Source: Pseudomonadota bacterium (lineage in GTDB: Bacteria > Desulfobacterota > JADFVX01). Taken from it: a stretch of DNA of 16,415 nucleotides. The position numbers and the translations under genes are program-made. The DNA lies in the NCBI GenBank assembly GCA_015222555.1, contig JADFVM010000126.1, forward strand, positions 1 to 16,415, given 5' to 3'. Positions 7,367 to 14,785 of the stretch are shown here, one piece after another (position 1 is the stretch's first letter; each line of letters opens with the position of its first letter). The notes under the pieces are model-generated. The model was not told the origin of the DNA and did not search any database. It was given only the letters and a program-made list of their open reading frames with translations.

Positions 7367-7870
7367 ATGTTAATGGTGATGTTGATATGGAACTTTTATC
7401 TGCTACCTAAATCCCCTGGATTCAGCTTTATTTCTCTTGCTAGCTCTTTCCCCCGTTTTAATCCGCCTGCAACAGCGGTCTCATCTCTCGATAGTTATCT
7501 GGAAAATGCGAATGCCTCCAAACAGTTCACCATGGTTTTTCAGTTTACAAAAGAGATGGATATGGTTTCCGTTCAAAATCGAACAAATTGGCAGATAGAA
7601 AGGTCAAGTAAGAGTGAGGCGGGCGCGTTTTATAACTTTGGAAAGGCTGTTCCTGACACAGAGATAGAGCTTTCCCCTATTCCAGATAACGTTGTTTATA
7701 ATGCGAAGGAAATGCAGGCAACGGTCACTTTTACAATCGCTCAAAACTCGGCGGCTGATGATACTATCGATCCCTCCCACATCATTTTTAAATTCGGCGG
7801 TGAGGACATCTTCGGCAATAAAATGGATGAAGATGGTGATGAATATAGTCCCTTTACCGGTATAGCTTAG
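7367..7870 (+). CDS. Ig-like (SbsA-type) domain protein fragment, N-terminus uncertain
   Basis: The frame is open for 167 codons, but only residues from about 50 onward look like a folded domain: FQFTKEMDMVSVQNRTNWQI resembles the F-T-F-S-K-x-M/V-D opening of bacterial SbsA-type Ig-like domains, and the end (DPSHIIFKFGGEDIFGN, then acidic DEDGDEYSPFTG) resembles the closing strands and a possible calcium-binding acidic tip. Such domains occur in surface or secreted proteins. The first 40 residues are odd, no ribosome-binding site precedes any of the clustered ATG/GTG/TTG codons at 7367-7384, and a coding-like stretch in other frames lies just upstream (7246-7345). It may be the 3' part of a gene broken by frameshifts. 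Function unknown. It converges on the TPR gene. Confidence 0.5.
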   Translation: MLMVMLIWNFYLLPKSPGFSFISLASSFPRFNPPATAVSSLDSYLENANASKQFTMVFQFTKEMDMVSVQNRTNWQIERSSKSEAGAFYNFGKAVPDTEIELSPIPDNVVYNAKEMQATVTFTIAQNSAADDTIDPSHIIFKFGGEDIFGNKMDEDGDEYSPFTGIA

Positions 7871-7896
7871 CTCTCAATTCACAAGCGAATAATATG

Positions 7897-8340
7897 TCAA
7901 GCGAATTTAGATTTGGCAATTCCTATGTATTTGTTCAGGGGATTGGACCTTGAAAGAAAAGGAATGGGTGGTTTTGTTCTGGGGCCCAACTTCACCAGTT
8001 CATTGATTAGACTTTTATTTCTTCTGTCGACCTTTAAGCCACTTCTGAGCGCTGAAATTGCCTGTGCTTTTTTATTCCAGAGGAGATAAACCTCTGCCAG
8101 GTTACGGTATAAGTCCGCTCGATAGAATGACTTATTGATCGCCTCCAAACAGAGTTTTTCTGCTGCATAAAAGTCTCCTTTTGCTTTGGCCATAGAAATG
8201 CCGAGTAGTGAGAGGACTGAAGCACTTCTACCATATGTTAACAACATTTCTTCAAAGAAAAATACCGCTTCCACTGCACGTCCTACCCTAATTAACGCGA
8301 TGCCCTCCTTGAGTAACTCTTTTAACCCCTCTTCACTCAT
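7897..8340 (-). CDS. Tetratricopeptide-repeat protein
   Basis: 147 residues, all-helical, no signal peptide or membrane segment. A clear TPR unit spans residues about 75-108 (ADLYRNLAEVYLLWNKKAQA and onward), with two degenerate units before it (about 5-38 and 40-74). The basic C-terminal tail contains PFLSRSNPLNKYIG at 127-140, a conserved tail I associate with small TPR proteins of deltaproteobacteria. TPRs mediate protein-protein contacts; no enzyme domain is present and the partner is unknown. GGAG is five bases before the ATG. The start overlaps the stop of the upstream 71-residue ORF as ATGA, so the two are probably translated together. Confidence 0.8.
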   Translation of the reverse strand: MSEEGLKELLKEGIALIRVGRAVEAVFFFEEMLLTYGRSASVLSLLGISMAKAKGDFYAAEKLCLEAINKSFYRADLYRNLAEVYLLWNKKAQAISALRSGLKVDRRNKSLINELVKLGPRTKPPIPFLSRSNPLNKYIGIAKSKFA

Positions 8341-8552
8341 TTTGGCTCCATATTATTAAATGAAAGTTCACTTGACGTGGTGTCTACAATATGCCCCGCT
8401 TTGATAAGTGAGGATGAATAGCAGCTATCAGGCCAAGTCTTCGAAACAATTCTCTCTTGTGCGATTGTAGGGAAAAAACTGTAATCTATCATACTCGGAT
8501 ACCCGGCCTTGTCGGCAGGGAGCACCACTTTTAAGTTAATCTTACCATACAT
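8337..8552 (-). CDS. Small orphan protein coupled to the TPR gene
   Basis: 71 residues starting MYGKINLKVVLPADKAGYPS and ending FNNMEPK. I do not recognise it: no signal peptide, no membrane segment, one cysteine (C44), a beta-prone start and a serine-rich second half. Support comes mainly from position: it ends in a 4-base ATGA overlap with the TPR gene, the usual signature of a coupled gene pair. The ATG lacks a clear Shine-Dalgarno sequence, and TTGACA at 8612-8607 upstream has no good -10 at 17 bases (TAATTT at 15). It could also be a chance open frame in the TPR gene's leader. Confidence 0.4.
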   Translation of the reverse strand: MYGKINLKVVLPADKAGYPSMIDYSFFPTIAQERIVSKTWPDSCYSSSLIKAGHIVDTTSSELSFNNMEPK

Positions 8553-8814
8553 ATGACAATTTGCAATATGAATTGCTTAAAATACAAATTAGTTAAAGAA
8601 TGAGTATGTCAAAGTCTGTGTAAAGTGTTTTGTCAGGCCATTATATGGCCGCAATATTTATTGATGAGGGGAAGAAACTCCTATCCGAAGTTTGTTCTTA
8701 TGTGTAATAAAACGTGTTTGAATTTAGTATACAAAATATATTTAATATTGAAAGCTATGTCATGAGAGAGAGGAGGCGCATGTATTTTAGCGTTCAAATT
8801 AAGTACTTAACGGA

Positions 8815-8837
8815 TTTTCCACAAAAGCTGTGGATAA
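8815..8837. promoter_or_regulatory. DnaA-box-like inverted pair 1
   Basis: TTTTCCACA (8815-8823, one mismatch to TTATCCACA), a 5-base spacer, then TGTGGATAA (8829-8837), the exact complement of the consensus box. The two face each other in a near-perfect dyad next to a long T tract. Confidence 0.55.
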
Positions 8838-9027
8838 ACTGTGTGTTTTTTTTTAAAATTAGTATGGGAGAACCGATAAACTAAGGGCAAAATGCATATT
8901 GCTTAAAAAGTAGGCAATTATCTTGTTGGTTAAAAGTGTAAATATTACAGGCGGTTATAATGTGCGTGTGTCTTCAGCAAAGGCCAGGATTTGGTATGAA
9001 GAAATTATTCTTATTATTGGCATTAAG

Positions 9028-9060
9028 TTATCCACAGTTAGCCAGTGTCTGTGTGGATAA
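9028..9060. promoter_or_regulatory. DnaA-box-like inverted pair 2
   Basis: Exact TTATCCACA (9028-9036) and exact TGTGGATAA (9052-9060) flank a 15-base spacer. Same inward-facing arrangement as pair 1, about 210 bases away. The same 9-mer also occurs in the interspersed-type repeat at 16132-16140, so a repeat origin should be considered. Confidence 0.55.
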
Positions 9061-9242
9061 GTGTCGCAATTTAGCTGAATTCATAGTTTTTCAGGCCCAC
9101 TACTCTTCTTAGTGTATTTTTTCACTGTGAAAATATTTTGTGCCAAAGAATTGAAGTAGTGAAAATTAAATGAAGAAAAAAATTAGAGAATAGAAAGCTT
9201 AAGGAACTGCAGAGCAAATTAAGGCTATTGTAATGACATCCT

Positions 9243-9271
9243 TTGCAAAGATGTGGGTTCTATGCTAATAT
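9243..9271 (+). promoter_or_regulatory. Promoter of argS
   Basis: TTGCAA (9243-9248), a 17-base spacer, then TAATAT (9266-9271) preceded by TGC (extended -10). Transcription would begin near 9278, about 30 bases before the argS start. Confidence 0.65.
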
Positions 9272-9308
9272 CGGCGCTTTATAAATTTCTGATTACCTTA
9301 GAGAGAAA

Positions 9309-11027
9309 ATGTTAATGAAAGAATCTGTCACAGAAATTATTAGCCGGTCAGTGAAAAAAAGCTTTCCCGATGAGGCTTCCATGCCACCTGTTTTTCTTGA
9401 GAGGCCAAAGAACAGATCTCATGGTGATTATGCCACCAATATTGCCATGACACTTGCATCAAAATTAAAGAAAAATCCACGAGAAATAGCGGCTAAAATA
9501 GTAGACAATATCGATGATTCAGTCGGCATAATAGATCACTGTGAAATTGCCGGACCAGGTTTTATAAATATAATTCTTACACAGGACTTCTTGAGAAATA
9601 TTCTTTTACGCATCCACGAAGAAGTCGAAATGTTTGGATCGGGAAATATCGGCTGCGGCGAAAGTGTCAATATTGAGTTTGTAAGCGCCAACCCCACAGG
9701 TCCTCTGCACGTTGGACACGGGCGCGGGGCGGCAGTAGGAGATGCCCTGGCAAGAATAATGTCAAAGGCTGGGTATGATGTAACCAGGGAATATTACTGG
9801 AACGATGCAGGAAACCAGATAAGGAATCTCGGAGTTTCCATAAATTATAGAATACGTGAGCTCAAGGAACCGGCCTTCTCAAAAAGTATTCCCTTCCCTG
9901 AAAATGGTTATCAGGGTGATTATGTTAAAGAGGATATTGCTGAAGTGCTTGCAGCGGGTGCTTCAACGGTAATACCAATCAATCTTGGTAAAATATGTTC
10001 TCTTCCGCCGGAAGAGATAAGTGACTCAAGTGCTTTAACAGCTGAGACATCAGGTTCAGCGGGTGCTAAAATCATGGAGGGGAAGATACTTCAGGCACTT
10101 GAAAATTTCGGTGGTATCACTTTTGACGTGCAGCAGAGTGAAAAGGAGCTTCATGAGCAGAGAGATGTTGAACGTACAATCGATTATTTTTCAGACAAAG
10201 GATTTATTTATGAAAAGGATGGCGCCAAGTGGTTTCGCTCAACCGACTTTGGTGACGATAAAGACAGGGTCGTAAAAAAGAAAGACGGCTCCCTTACGTA
10301 TCTGGCCGCCGACATAGCCTACCATAAGAAGAAACTGGACAAAGGTTACGACAGGATCATCGACATCTGGGGCGCAGATCACCACGGATATATCCCCAGA
10401 GTAAGAGGCGCCATTGAGGCGATGGGATTTAATCCGACAAAATTTAATGTCCTTCTTGTTCAGATGGTCACACTCTTGAGGGGTGGTAAACCAGTAACCA
10501 TGTCAAAAAGATCGGGTGAATTTGTTACTTTACAGGATGTTATTGATGAGGTCGGCAGTGATGCGGCACGGTTCTTTTTTCTTATGAGAAGATATGACAG
10601 TCAGCTGGAATTTGACCTTGACCTTGCAAAGAAAACAACAGCAGATAATCCTGTGTTTTATGTACAATATATGCATGCAAGGATATGCAGCATTTTGCGA
10701 AAAGCCGAGGAGGAGGGATTGCCTCTACCCTCTTTTAAAGAAGTTAAGCTGAATCTTCTGTCTGAACGGGATGAGTTGAACCTAATAAAATTTCTTGCCT
10801 CATTTCCTGAAATCGTTGAGGGAAGTGCCATGGCAATGGAGCCTCATCGAATCACTTTTTTTCTACAAGATCTTGCCATTGAATTTCACAGCTACTATAA
10901 TAAGACAAGGATAATTACAGATGATGTTGAGCTGAGCAAAGCTCGGCTTTACCTGATTGCTTCAATAAAAACGGTAGTAAAAAATGCCCTCACATTAATA
11001 GGTATTAATGCCCCTGAAAGGATGTAG
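9309..11027 (+). CDS. argS: Arginyl-tRNA synthetase
   Basis: 572 residues, class I aminoacyl-tRNA synthetase that charges tRNA-Arg in the cytoplasm. The N-terminal additional domain (about residues 1-110) is followed by the catalytic core with SANPTGPLHVGHGRGAAVGD (HIGH-type HVGH at 134-137), WNDAGNQIRNLG, a GADHHGYIPR segment near 355-364 and the KMSKS-type loop TMSKRSGEFVTL at 397-408 (reads MSKRS, as usual for ArgS, which often lacks the first Lys). The C-terminal helical DALR-type anticodon domain ends LTLIGINAPERM. Full length for the family. The start could be the ATG at 9309 or the one at 9315; the only upstream purine-rich sequence is GAGAG. Residues about 215-255 are unusually Ala/Ser-rich. 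Followed 9 bases later by the SPOR gene, forming an operon typical of deltaproteobacteria. Confidence 0.97.
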   Translation: MLMKESVTEIISRSVKKSFPDEASMPPVFLERPKNRSHGDYATNIAMTLASKLKKNPREIAAKIVDNIDDSVGIIDHCEIAGPGFINIILTQDFLRNILLRIHEEVEMFGSGNIGCGESVNIEFVSANPTGPLHVGHGRGAAVGDALARIMSKAGYDVTREYYWNDAGNQIRNLGVSINYRIRELKEPAFSKSIPFPENGYQGDYVKEDIAEVLAAGASTVIPINLGKICSLPPEEISDSSALTAETSGSAGAKIMEGKILQALENFGGITFDVQQSEKELHEQRDVERTIDYFSDKGFIYEKDGAKWFRSTDFGDDKDRVVKKKDGSLTYLAADIAYHKKKLDKGYDRIIDIWGADHHGYIPRVRGAIEAMGFNPTKFNVLLVQMVTLLRGGKPVTMSKRSGEFVTLQDVIDEVGSDAARFFFLMRRYDSQLEFDLDLAKKTTADNPVFYVQYMHARICSILRKAEEEGLPLPSFKEVKLNLLSERDELNLIKFLASFPEIVEGSAMAMEPHRITFFLQDLAIEFHSYYNKTRIITDDVELSKARLYLIASIKTVVKNALTLIGINAPERM

Positions 11028-11036
11028 CATAACATC

Positions 11037-11705
11037 ATGAGAGACATGAGAAAGGTAAAAAACCGACACATCTTTGAATTGGACAACAAACAGATGGTTC
11101 TAGCTTTTGCGGGGCTGATCGTGATAGGCCTGCTGGTTTTTAGCGCCGGTGTTATGGTGGGTTCGAAGGCAGCGAAGGATAAAATGCTGGCCATGGCTAA
11201 GAAGGAGGATTTAAGAGTCAAGATAAAGGCCCCTTCTCTTTTGGAGGAAAAAAAGATTAAAGATGAGGCTTCCATTCCCAAAAAGATTGAAAAGGCCTTG
11301 AGTGAGGAACAGAATGTAGATAATACGGCCAAGACAGTGGCTTCACCTACGCCGGAAAAGACTTCGACGCCCGCTGGCCTTAAAAAATCTTCGCAACCCG
11401 CGGTTTCGCTAAAAAAAGAAGAGAAGGTTGATAAGGCTGACCCGCAGCCACCGATGGAAAAAGAGGCATGGTTTATTCAAGTGGCATCATTTCAAAGTGT
11501 CGATGATGCGAATAGAAGGGCGAAGGAGCTTAAAGGCAGTGGTTATAAAGTGCTTGTTGTTAAGGCGGACATCCCCGGGAAGGGCGCCTGGTATAGAGTT
11601 CGGCTCGGGCCTTTTAACTCTGTCGATAAGGCAAAGGCACTGGCCCTCAAAGTAGAAAAGAAGGAAAAGACATCAACATTTGTGACAAAGGGATTAATTC
11701 CTTAA
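11037..11705 (+). CDS. SPOR-domain inner-membrane protein
   Basis: 222 residues. A short basic cytoplasmic N-terminus (RDMRKVKNR) is followed by one membrane segment at about 20-42, a long Lys/Pro/Glu-rich low-complexity linker (about 45-142) and a C-terminal SPOR domain (about 144-218: WFIQVASFQSVDDANRRA then WYRVRLGPF). SPOR domains bind denuded septal peptidoglycan in the periplasm, so a bitopic protein at the division site, FtsN-like in layout, is likely. It follows argS with 9 bases between. The ATG at 11037 has only AAAGGA about 14 bases upstream; an in-frame ATG at 11046 is an alternative start. It converges on pepA with a 22-base gap that contains no clear terminator. Confidence 0.88.
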   Translation: MRDMRKVKNRHIFELDNKQMVLAFAGLIVIGLLVFSAGVMVGSKAAKDKMLAMAKKEDLRVKIKAPSLLEEKKIKDEASIPKKIEKALSEEQNVDNTAKTVASPTPEKTSTPAGLKKSSQPAVSLKKEEKVDKADPQPPMEKEAWFIQVASFQSVDDANRRAKELKGSGYKVLVVKADIPGKGAWYRVRLGPFNSVDKAKALALKVEKKEKTSTFVTKGLIP

Positions 11706-11727
11706 GGAATAGCAAAATAATGTAACC

Positions 11728-13242
11728 TTAGCTTTCTTCAATTCCAAGCTCGTTTTCAAAGAATTTTATCAGTAATCTTACCCCCACGCCAACACTGCCT
11801 TTAGGCACATAGGACCTTCCCTTTTTCTCCCATGCCGTTCCTGCGATATCCAGATGAGCCCAGTGATACTTAGTGGTAAATTTGCTCAGGAATGAAGCCG
11901 CTGTTATGGTTCCACCATCACGGCCCCCCACATTTTTCATGTCTGCAATATCACTTTTAATCTGTTTTTTATAGGCATCCCAGAGTGGTAATTCCCATAA
12001 CCTCTCTCCCGAATCTTCTCCAGCCTTTAGCAGCAAATGTTTCAGGCCTTCATTGTTTCCTAAAAGGCCTGTTGCATGGTGACCCAGTGCAATTACACAG
12101 GCGCCGGTGAGCGTGGCAAGATCAATCACCGCCTGGGGATTGAAGCGCTCGGCATAGGTAAGGGCATCAGCCAGAATGAGTCGTCCTTCGGCATCTGTAT
12201 TGACTACTTCAACGGTTTGGCCTGACATTGTCCTAAGAATATCCCCCGGTTTGCAAGCGCTCCCGCTTGGGAGATTCTCTGCAGAAGGAATGATGGCAAT
12301 GAGGTTTATTGGCAGCTTTAATGAGGCCGCAACTTTAATTGTTCCCAGTGCTGCAGCTCCCCCTGACATATCTGTTTTCATTTCTTCCATGCCGGCTGAA
12401 GGTTTAATCGATATGCCGCCACTGTCAAAGGTTATTGCCTTCCCGATGACCACATAGGGCCTGTCTGTCTTCTTCCCTCCATTGTACTCAAGGCTGATGA
12501 ATTTGGGCGGTTCACAGCTTCCTTTAGCCACACCAAGAAGGGACCCCATTTTTAGTTTTTCCATGTCGCTTTTTTCAAGAATGGTCGCCTTGATTCCTAA
12601 TCCCTTTGCCATTTTTACTGCTTCATCGGCCAGATGAGAAGGCGTTGCAACATTACCAGGTTTGGAAATCAAATCTCTAGAAAAATAGACCCCCTCCGAT
12701 ATTAACTGTCCTTTTATTGCACCCTTTTCAAGTTTCGCTATTCCTTTGTCGCGGAGGGACATAACGAGGTTTAGTGTCTTGACATCCTTTGCCTTATCTT
12801 TTTTTACTGTTTTATGTTCATCAAAGGAATAAAGGGACAAAAGCGTCCCCTCCACAACGGTTTGACCCATTTCCTGCCGTGTGAAGATATCTTCCAGAAT
12901 CTGGGGAAGTGTGGTGGAGATAGTCTTAGCCCCAAGTTTTTGTAAAGCCTTGGCGGCTGTCCCTGACACCTCTCTCAGCTTCTCAAGGTTAAACTCCCTT
13001 TTATTACCGAGACCGACAAGCAGAACTCTTTGAGGAGAGATCTTATTGCCGCTATAAAAGAGTGCAGTCTGATTTATTCGTCCTTTAAAGTCACCACATT
13101 TCATGGCATTTGACAAAACCCCATCGAGAGCATGATTGAGCTGCTTCATAAGCGGGTTATCATTCCTTCCCTCAAACCGCCCGACGATAAGGCCTTCTGT
13201 GTTATGCGTCAGGAGGTCTTTCCTTAATATTTTTAAATTCAT
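11728..13242 (-). CDS. pepA: Cytosolic leucyl aminopeptidase (M17 family)
   Basis: 504 residues, a two-metal (Zn/Mn) exopeptidase that removes N-terminal residues, especially Leu, from peptides in the cytoplasm; usually a hexamer. The C-terminal catalytic domain carries the metal and catalytic residues in family order: K268 and D273 in GKAITFDSGG, K280, D291 in MKTDMSGG, and D350, E352, R354 in the M17 signature NTDAEGRLILADAL. The N-terminal macrodomain-like half (about 1-165) is less conserved, as usual. Some M17 proteins also bind DNA (E. coli PepA, XerC/D accessory factor); nothing here shows whether this one does. GGGAG precedes the ATG by about 8 bases. The 91-residue gene ends 37 bases upstream on the same strand, and the two share a likely promoter. 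Confidence 0.95.
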   Translation of the reverse strand: MNLKILRKDLLTHNTEGLIVGRFEGRNDNPLMKQLNHALDGVLSNAMKCGDFKGRINQTALFYSGNKISPQRVLLVGLGNKREFNLEKLREVSGTAAKALQKLGAKTISTTLPQILEDIFTRQEMGQTVVEGTLLSLYSFDEHKTVKKDKAKDVKTLNLVMSLRDKGIAKLEKGAIKGQLISEGVYFSRDLISKPGNVATPSHLADEAVKMAKGLGIKATILEKSDMEKLKMGSLLGVAKGSCEPPKFISLEYNGGKKTDRPYVVIGKAITFDSGGISIKPSAGMEEMKTDMSGGAAALGTIKVAASLKLPINLIAIIPSAENLPSGSACKPGDILRTMSGQTVEVVNTDAEGRLILADALTYAERFNPQAVIDLATLTGACVIALGHHATGLLGNNEGLKHLLLKAGEDSGERLWELPLWDAYKKQIKSDIADMKNVGGRDGGTITAASFLSKFTTKYHWAHLDIAGTAWEKKGRSYVPKGSVGVGVRLLIKFFENELGIEES

Positions 13243-13279
13243 GATGGTTACTCCCTCGAGATCACGTCAGAAATATGCT

Positions 13280-13555
13280 TTAGCTTTTTTCTCTAAGATG
13301 CATGTAATCAAATAAAAATTCAACAAATTCTTCAAAACTCTGTTTTAAATAACAATCGACATCATCGGCCAGGGCGTCAAATGCGCCATTGACGGGTTTG
13401 ATGGCCTTTTTGGAAAAACGGTTGCACAGGATATTTTTTATCATCAGATGGTCCAGGTATTCCTCAGACAGGGTGTGAGAATCATTACAAAAATCACGAA
13501 TACTTTGGATCTTTTCGAAGAGTTGTTTCTCTTTATCAGATAATTTTATTTCCAT
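13280..13555 (-). CDS. Uncharacterised 91-residue acidic helical protein
   Basis: Not recognised. The sequence is rich in charged residues and looks all-helical (KLSDKEKQLFEKIQSIRDF near the start, EEFVEFLFDYMHL near the end), with three cysteines (C23, C44, C68) and no signal peptide or membrane segment, so probably a small soluble cytoplasmic protein. It is well supported as a gene: AGGGGAA lies about eight bases before the ATG, a good promoter lies just upstream (13577-13604), and pepA follows 37 bases after its stop. Cotranscription with pepA is likely, but this says little about function. Cysteine spacing does not make an obvious metal site. Confidence 0.68.
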   Translation of the reverse strand: MEIKLSDKEKQLFEKIQSIRDFCNDSHTLSEEYLDHLMIKNILCNRFSKKAIKPVNGAFDALADDVDCYLKQSFEEFVEFLFDYMHLREKS

Positions 13556-13576
13556 ATGAATATTCCCCTGATAAAA

Positions 13577-13604
13577 AGTATAGCATATGTTTATTGTTAG
13601 GCAA
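13577..13604 (-). promoter_or_regulatory. Promoter of the 91-residue gene and pepA
   Basis: On the minus strand TTGCCT (13604-13599), a 16-base spacer ending TGC, then TATACT (13582-13577), an extended -10 match. The ATG at 13555 is about 21 bases downstream of the -10. Confidence 0.6.
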
Positions 13605-13675
13605 GTGGAGGTATTCTTTTGTTAAGTTTTGAAAAGGGGGAAAGTGTTGTTGCGAAGAATTGATTTGGACGATTC

Positions 13676-13693
13676 CTCGCAGCTTGTTGCGAG
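13676..13693. repeat. Short hairpin in the nadK/91-residue gene gap
   Basis: CTCGCA (13676-13681) and TGCGAG (13688-13693) with a 6-base loop. Another dyad, GTCTAGGCTAGAC (13753-13765), lies a few bases past the nadK stop. Neither is followed by a T run on the minus strand, so neither is a standard terminator, though either could stabilise or pause the nadK transcript end. Confidence 0.3.
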
Positions 13694-13768
13694 AAAATCA
13701 ATAATGGTAAGGATGATCAGTTGAATCCACTTTGTTCGGATAGGGGTGGAATGTCTAGGCTAGACTTA

Positions 13769-14626
13769 TTATCTCGTGCCACTCCACTTAAGTTTTGTCC
13801 TTAGAACTTCATAGTAATCCCTATAAGGTGACTTTATCAAATTGATGCAACTATCCGCTTTATAGACCTCCACCATATCTCCAGCTTTTAGTGCAAAGGT
13901 AACCTGACCGTCCATTGTTAACAGGTGGTCAACATTTTCCGTTTTAAGGGTCACCTTAACCTTTGAATTGTCAGGTATCATGATAGGTCTGTTATTCAGT
14001 GTGAAAGGACATATGGGTGTGATGATCATGGCGTGAAGCGAGGGGTAAACGATGGGCCCTGCGGCAGCGAGCGAATAACCCGTAGAGCCTGTTGGAGTGG
14101 AAATGATCAATCCATCGACCCTGTAAAGCGTTAAATACTGGTCGTCAATGGTTGCTTCAAGGTCAATGATCCTGGCAATGGCTCCCTTATTAATCACCAC
14201 ATCGTTGAGAGCAGAATAGCTGGTAATCAACTCTCCATGACGGTAGATACTGGCTCTCAGCATCATCCTTTCTTCCAGTTCAAAGTCTCCACCCATGATC
14301 TTTTCAAGCATGGGAAAGAGTTCTTCTACTGTAATTTCAGTGAGGAAACCAAGGCTGCCAAGGTTTACGCCGAGGATGGGCACGCATGTGGAGCCAACGA
14401 GTCTGGCCACGCTGAGAAGGGTCCCATCACCACCGAGCACAATAATAAGGTCTACAAGGTCGGGTATTTCAGACTTGCCATGCCCGTTTTCAAGACCGAG
14501 CTCATTAGCGACTTCATGTTCAAAAAAAGCTTCAATCCCTCTTTCCTCGAACCACGGTGCAAGCTTGTGGGCAAGCTCAACTGCCTCAGGTTTGTTTTTC
14601 TTAAGTATGACACCGATCTTTTTCAT
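13769..14626 (-). CDS. nadK: NAD kinase
   Basis: 285 residues from the chosen start. Phosphorylates NAD to NADP in the cytoplasm using ATP or polyphosphate. The family motifs are present in order: GGDGTLLSVAR at 65-75 (catalytic GGDG at 65-68), NLGSLGFLTE at 88-97, ND at 141-142, TPTGSTGYSLAAAGP at 177-191 and the late TMDGQ at 237-241. The frame stays open upstream to 14725, but the ATG at 14626 starts the usual MKKIGVILKK and has GAGGT five bases before it; the extra 33 codons would be untypical and overlap the inverted repeat in the leader. The gene diverges from rarA. After its stop there are 213 bases before the next minus-strand gene, which has its own promoter. Confidence 0.95.
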   Translation of the reverse strand: MKKIGVILKKNKPEAVELAHKLAPWFEERGIEAFFEHEVANELGLENGHGKSEIPDLVDLIIVLGGDGTLLSVARLVGSTCVPILGVNLGSLGFLTEITVEELFPMLEKIMGGDFELEERMMLRASIYRHGELITSYSALNDVVINKGAIARIIDLEATIDDQYLTLYRVDGLIISTPTGSTGYSLAAAGPIVYPSLHAMIITPICPFTLNNRPIMIPDNSKVKVTLKTENVDHLLTMDGQVTFALKAGDMVEVYKADSCINLIKSPYRDYYEVLRTKLKWSGTR

Positions 14627-14640
14627 CTTGCACCTCGTAA

Positions 14641-14703
14641 AACCTGGTGGAAAAGTACCATAAAATAAATAGCTTGTCCATAATTTTGAACTTTTCCCAG
14701 GTT
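14641..14703. repeat. Long imperfect inverted repeat between nadK and rarA
   Basis: AACCTGGTGGAAAAGT (14641-14656) pairs with ACTTTTCCCAGGTT (14690-14703) except for a two-base bulge; the arms are 33 bases apart. On the minus strand the promoter-distal arm ends just before the nadK ribosome-binding site (GAGGT), so a leader hairpin or a pair of protein-binding half-sites are both possible. Confidence 0.45.
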
Positions 14704-14785
14704 GAAAATGGAGAAAAGGGCACATTTAGAATAGAAGAAGATATTGAGTATTAAAAAACTGTTCTTTTTGTGTTATATTTTGACA

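Larger units (their letters stand above)
8553..9308. other. 756-base AT-rich non-coding region with clustered DnaA-box-like sites; candidate oriC or DnaA-binding locus
   Basis: No credible gene in either strand. The region lies between divergent genes (the small ORF/TPR pair leftward, argS rightward). It holds two inverted pairs of TTATCCACA-type 9-mers at 8815-8837 and 9028-9060, poly-T/A tracts (for example nine T then AAAATTAG from about 8846), and several weaker one-mismatch boxes (8617-8625, 8701-8709). An 11-base direct repeat ATTGCTTAAAA is at 8572-8582 and 8898-8908. The argS promoter occupies the right end. Three exact DnaA boxes in a long AT-rich gap fit a replication origin, but dnaA, dnaN, parA or gidA are not adjacent, so the call is tentative; a DnaA-titration or DnaA-regulated site is an alternative. 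Confidence 0.45.

Noticed and set aside
9950..10075. Ala/Ser-rich stretch in ArgS taken as an inserted domain
   Set aside because: Total protein length and the spacing to the flanking motifs are normal for ArgS, so it is divergence rather than insertion.
11705..11728. Bidirectional terminator between the SPOR gene and pepA
   Set aside because: Only a weak TAAGG/CCTTA pairing is present, with no GC-rich stem and no T run.
14237..14668. Two long plus-strand open frames opposite nadK
   Set aside because: Antisense shadows of the nadK coding sequence, which carries all NAD kinase motifs.
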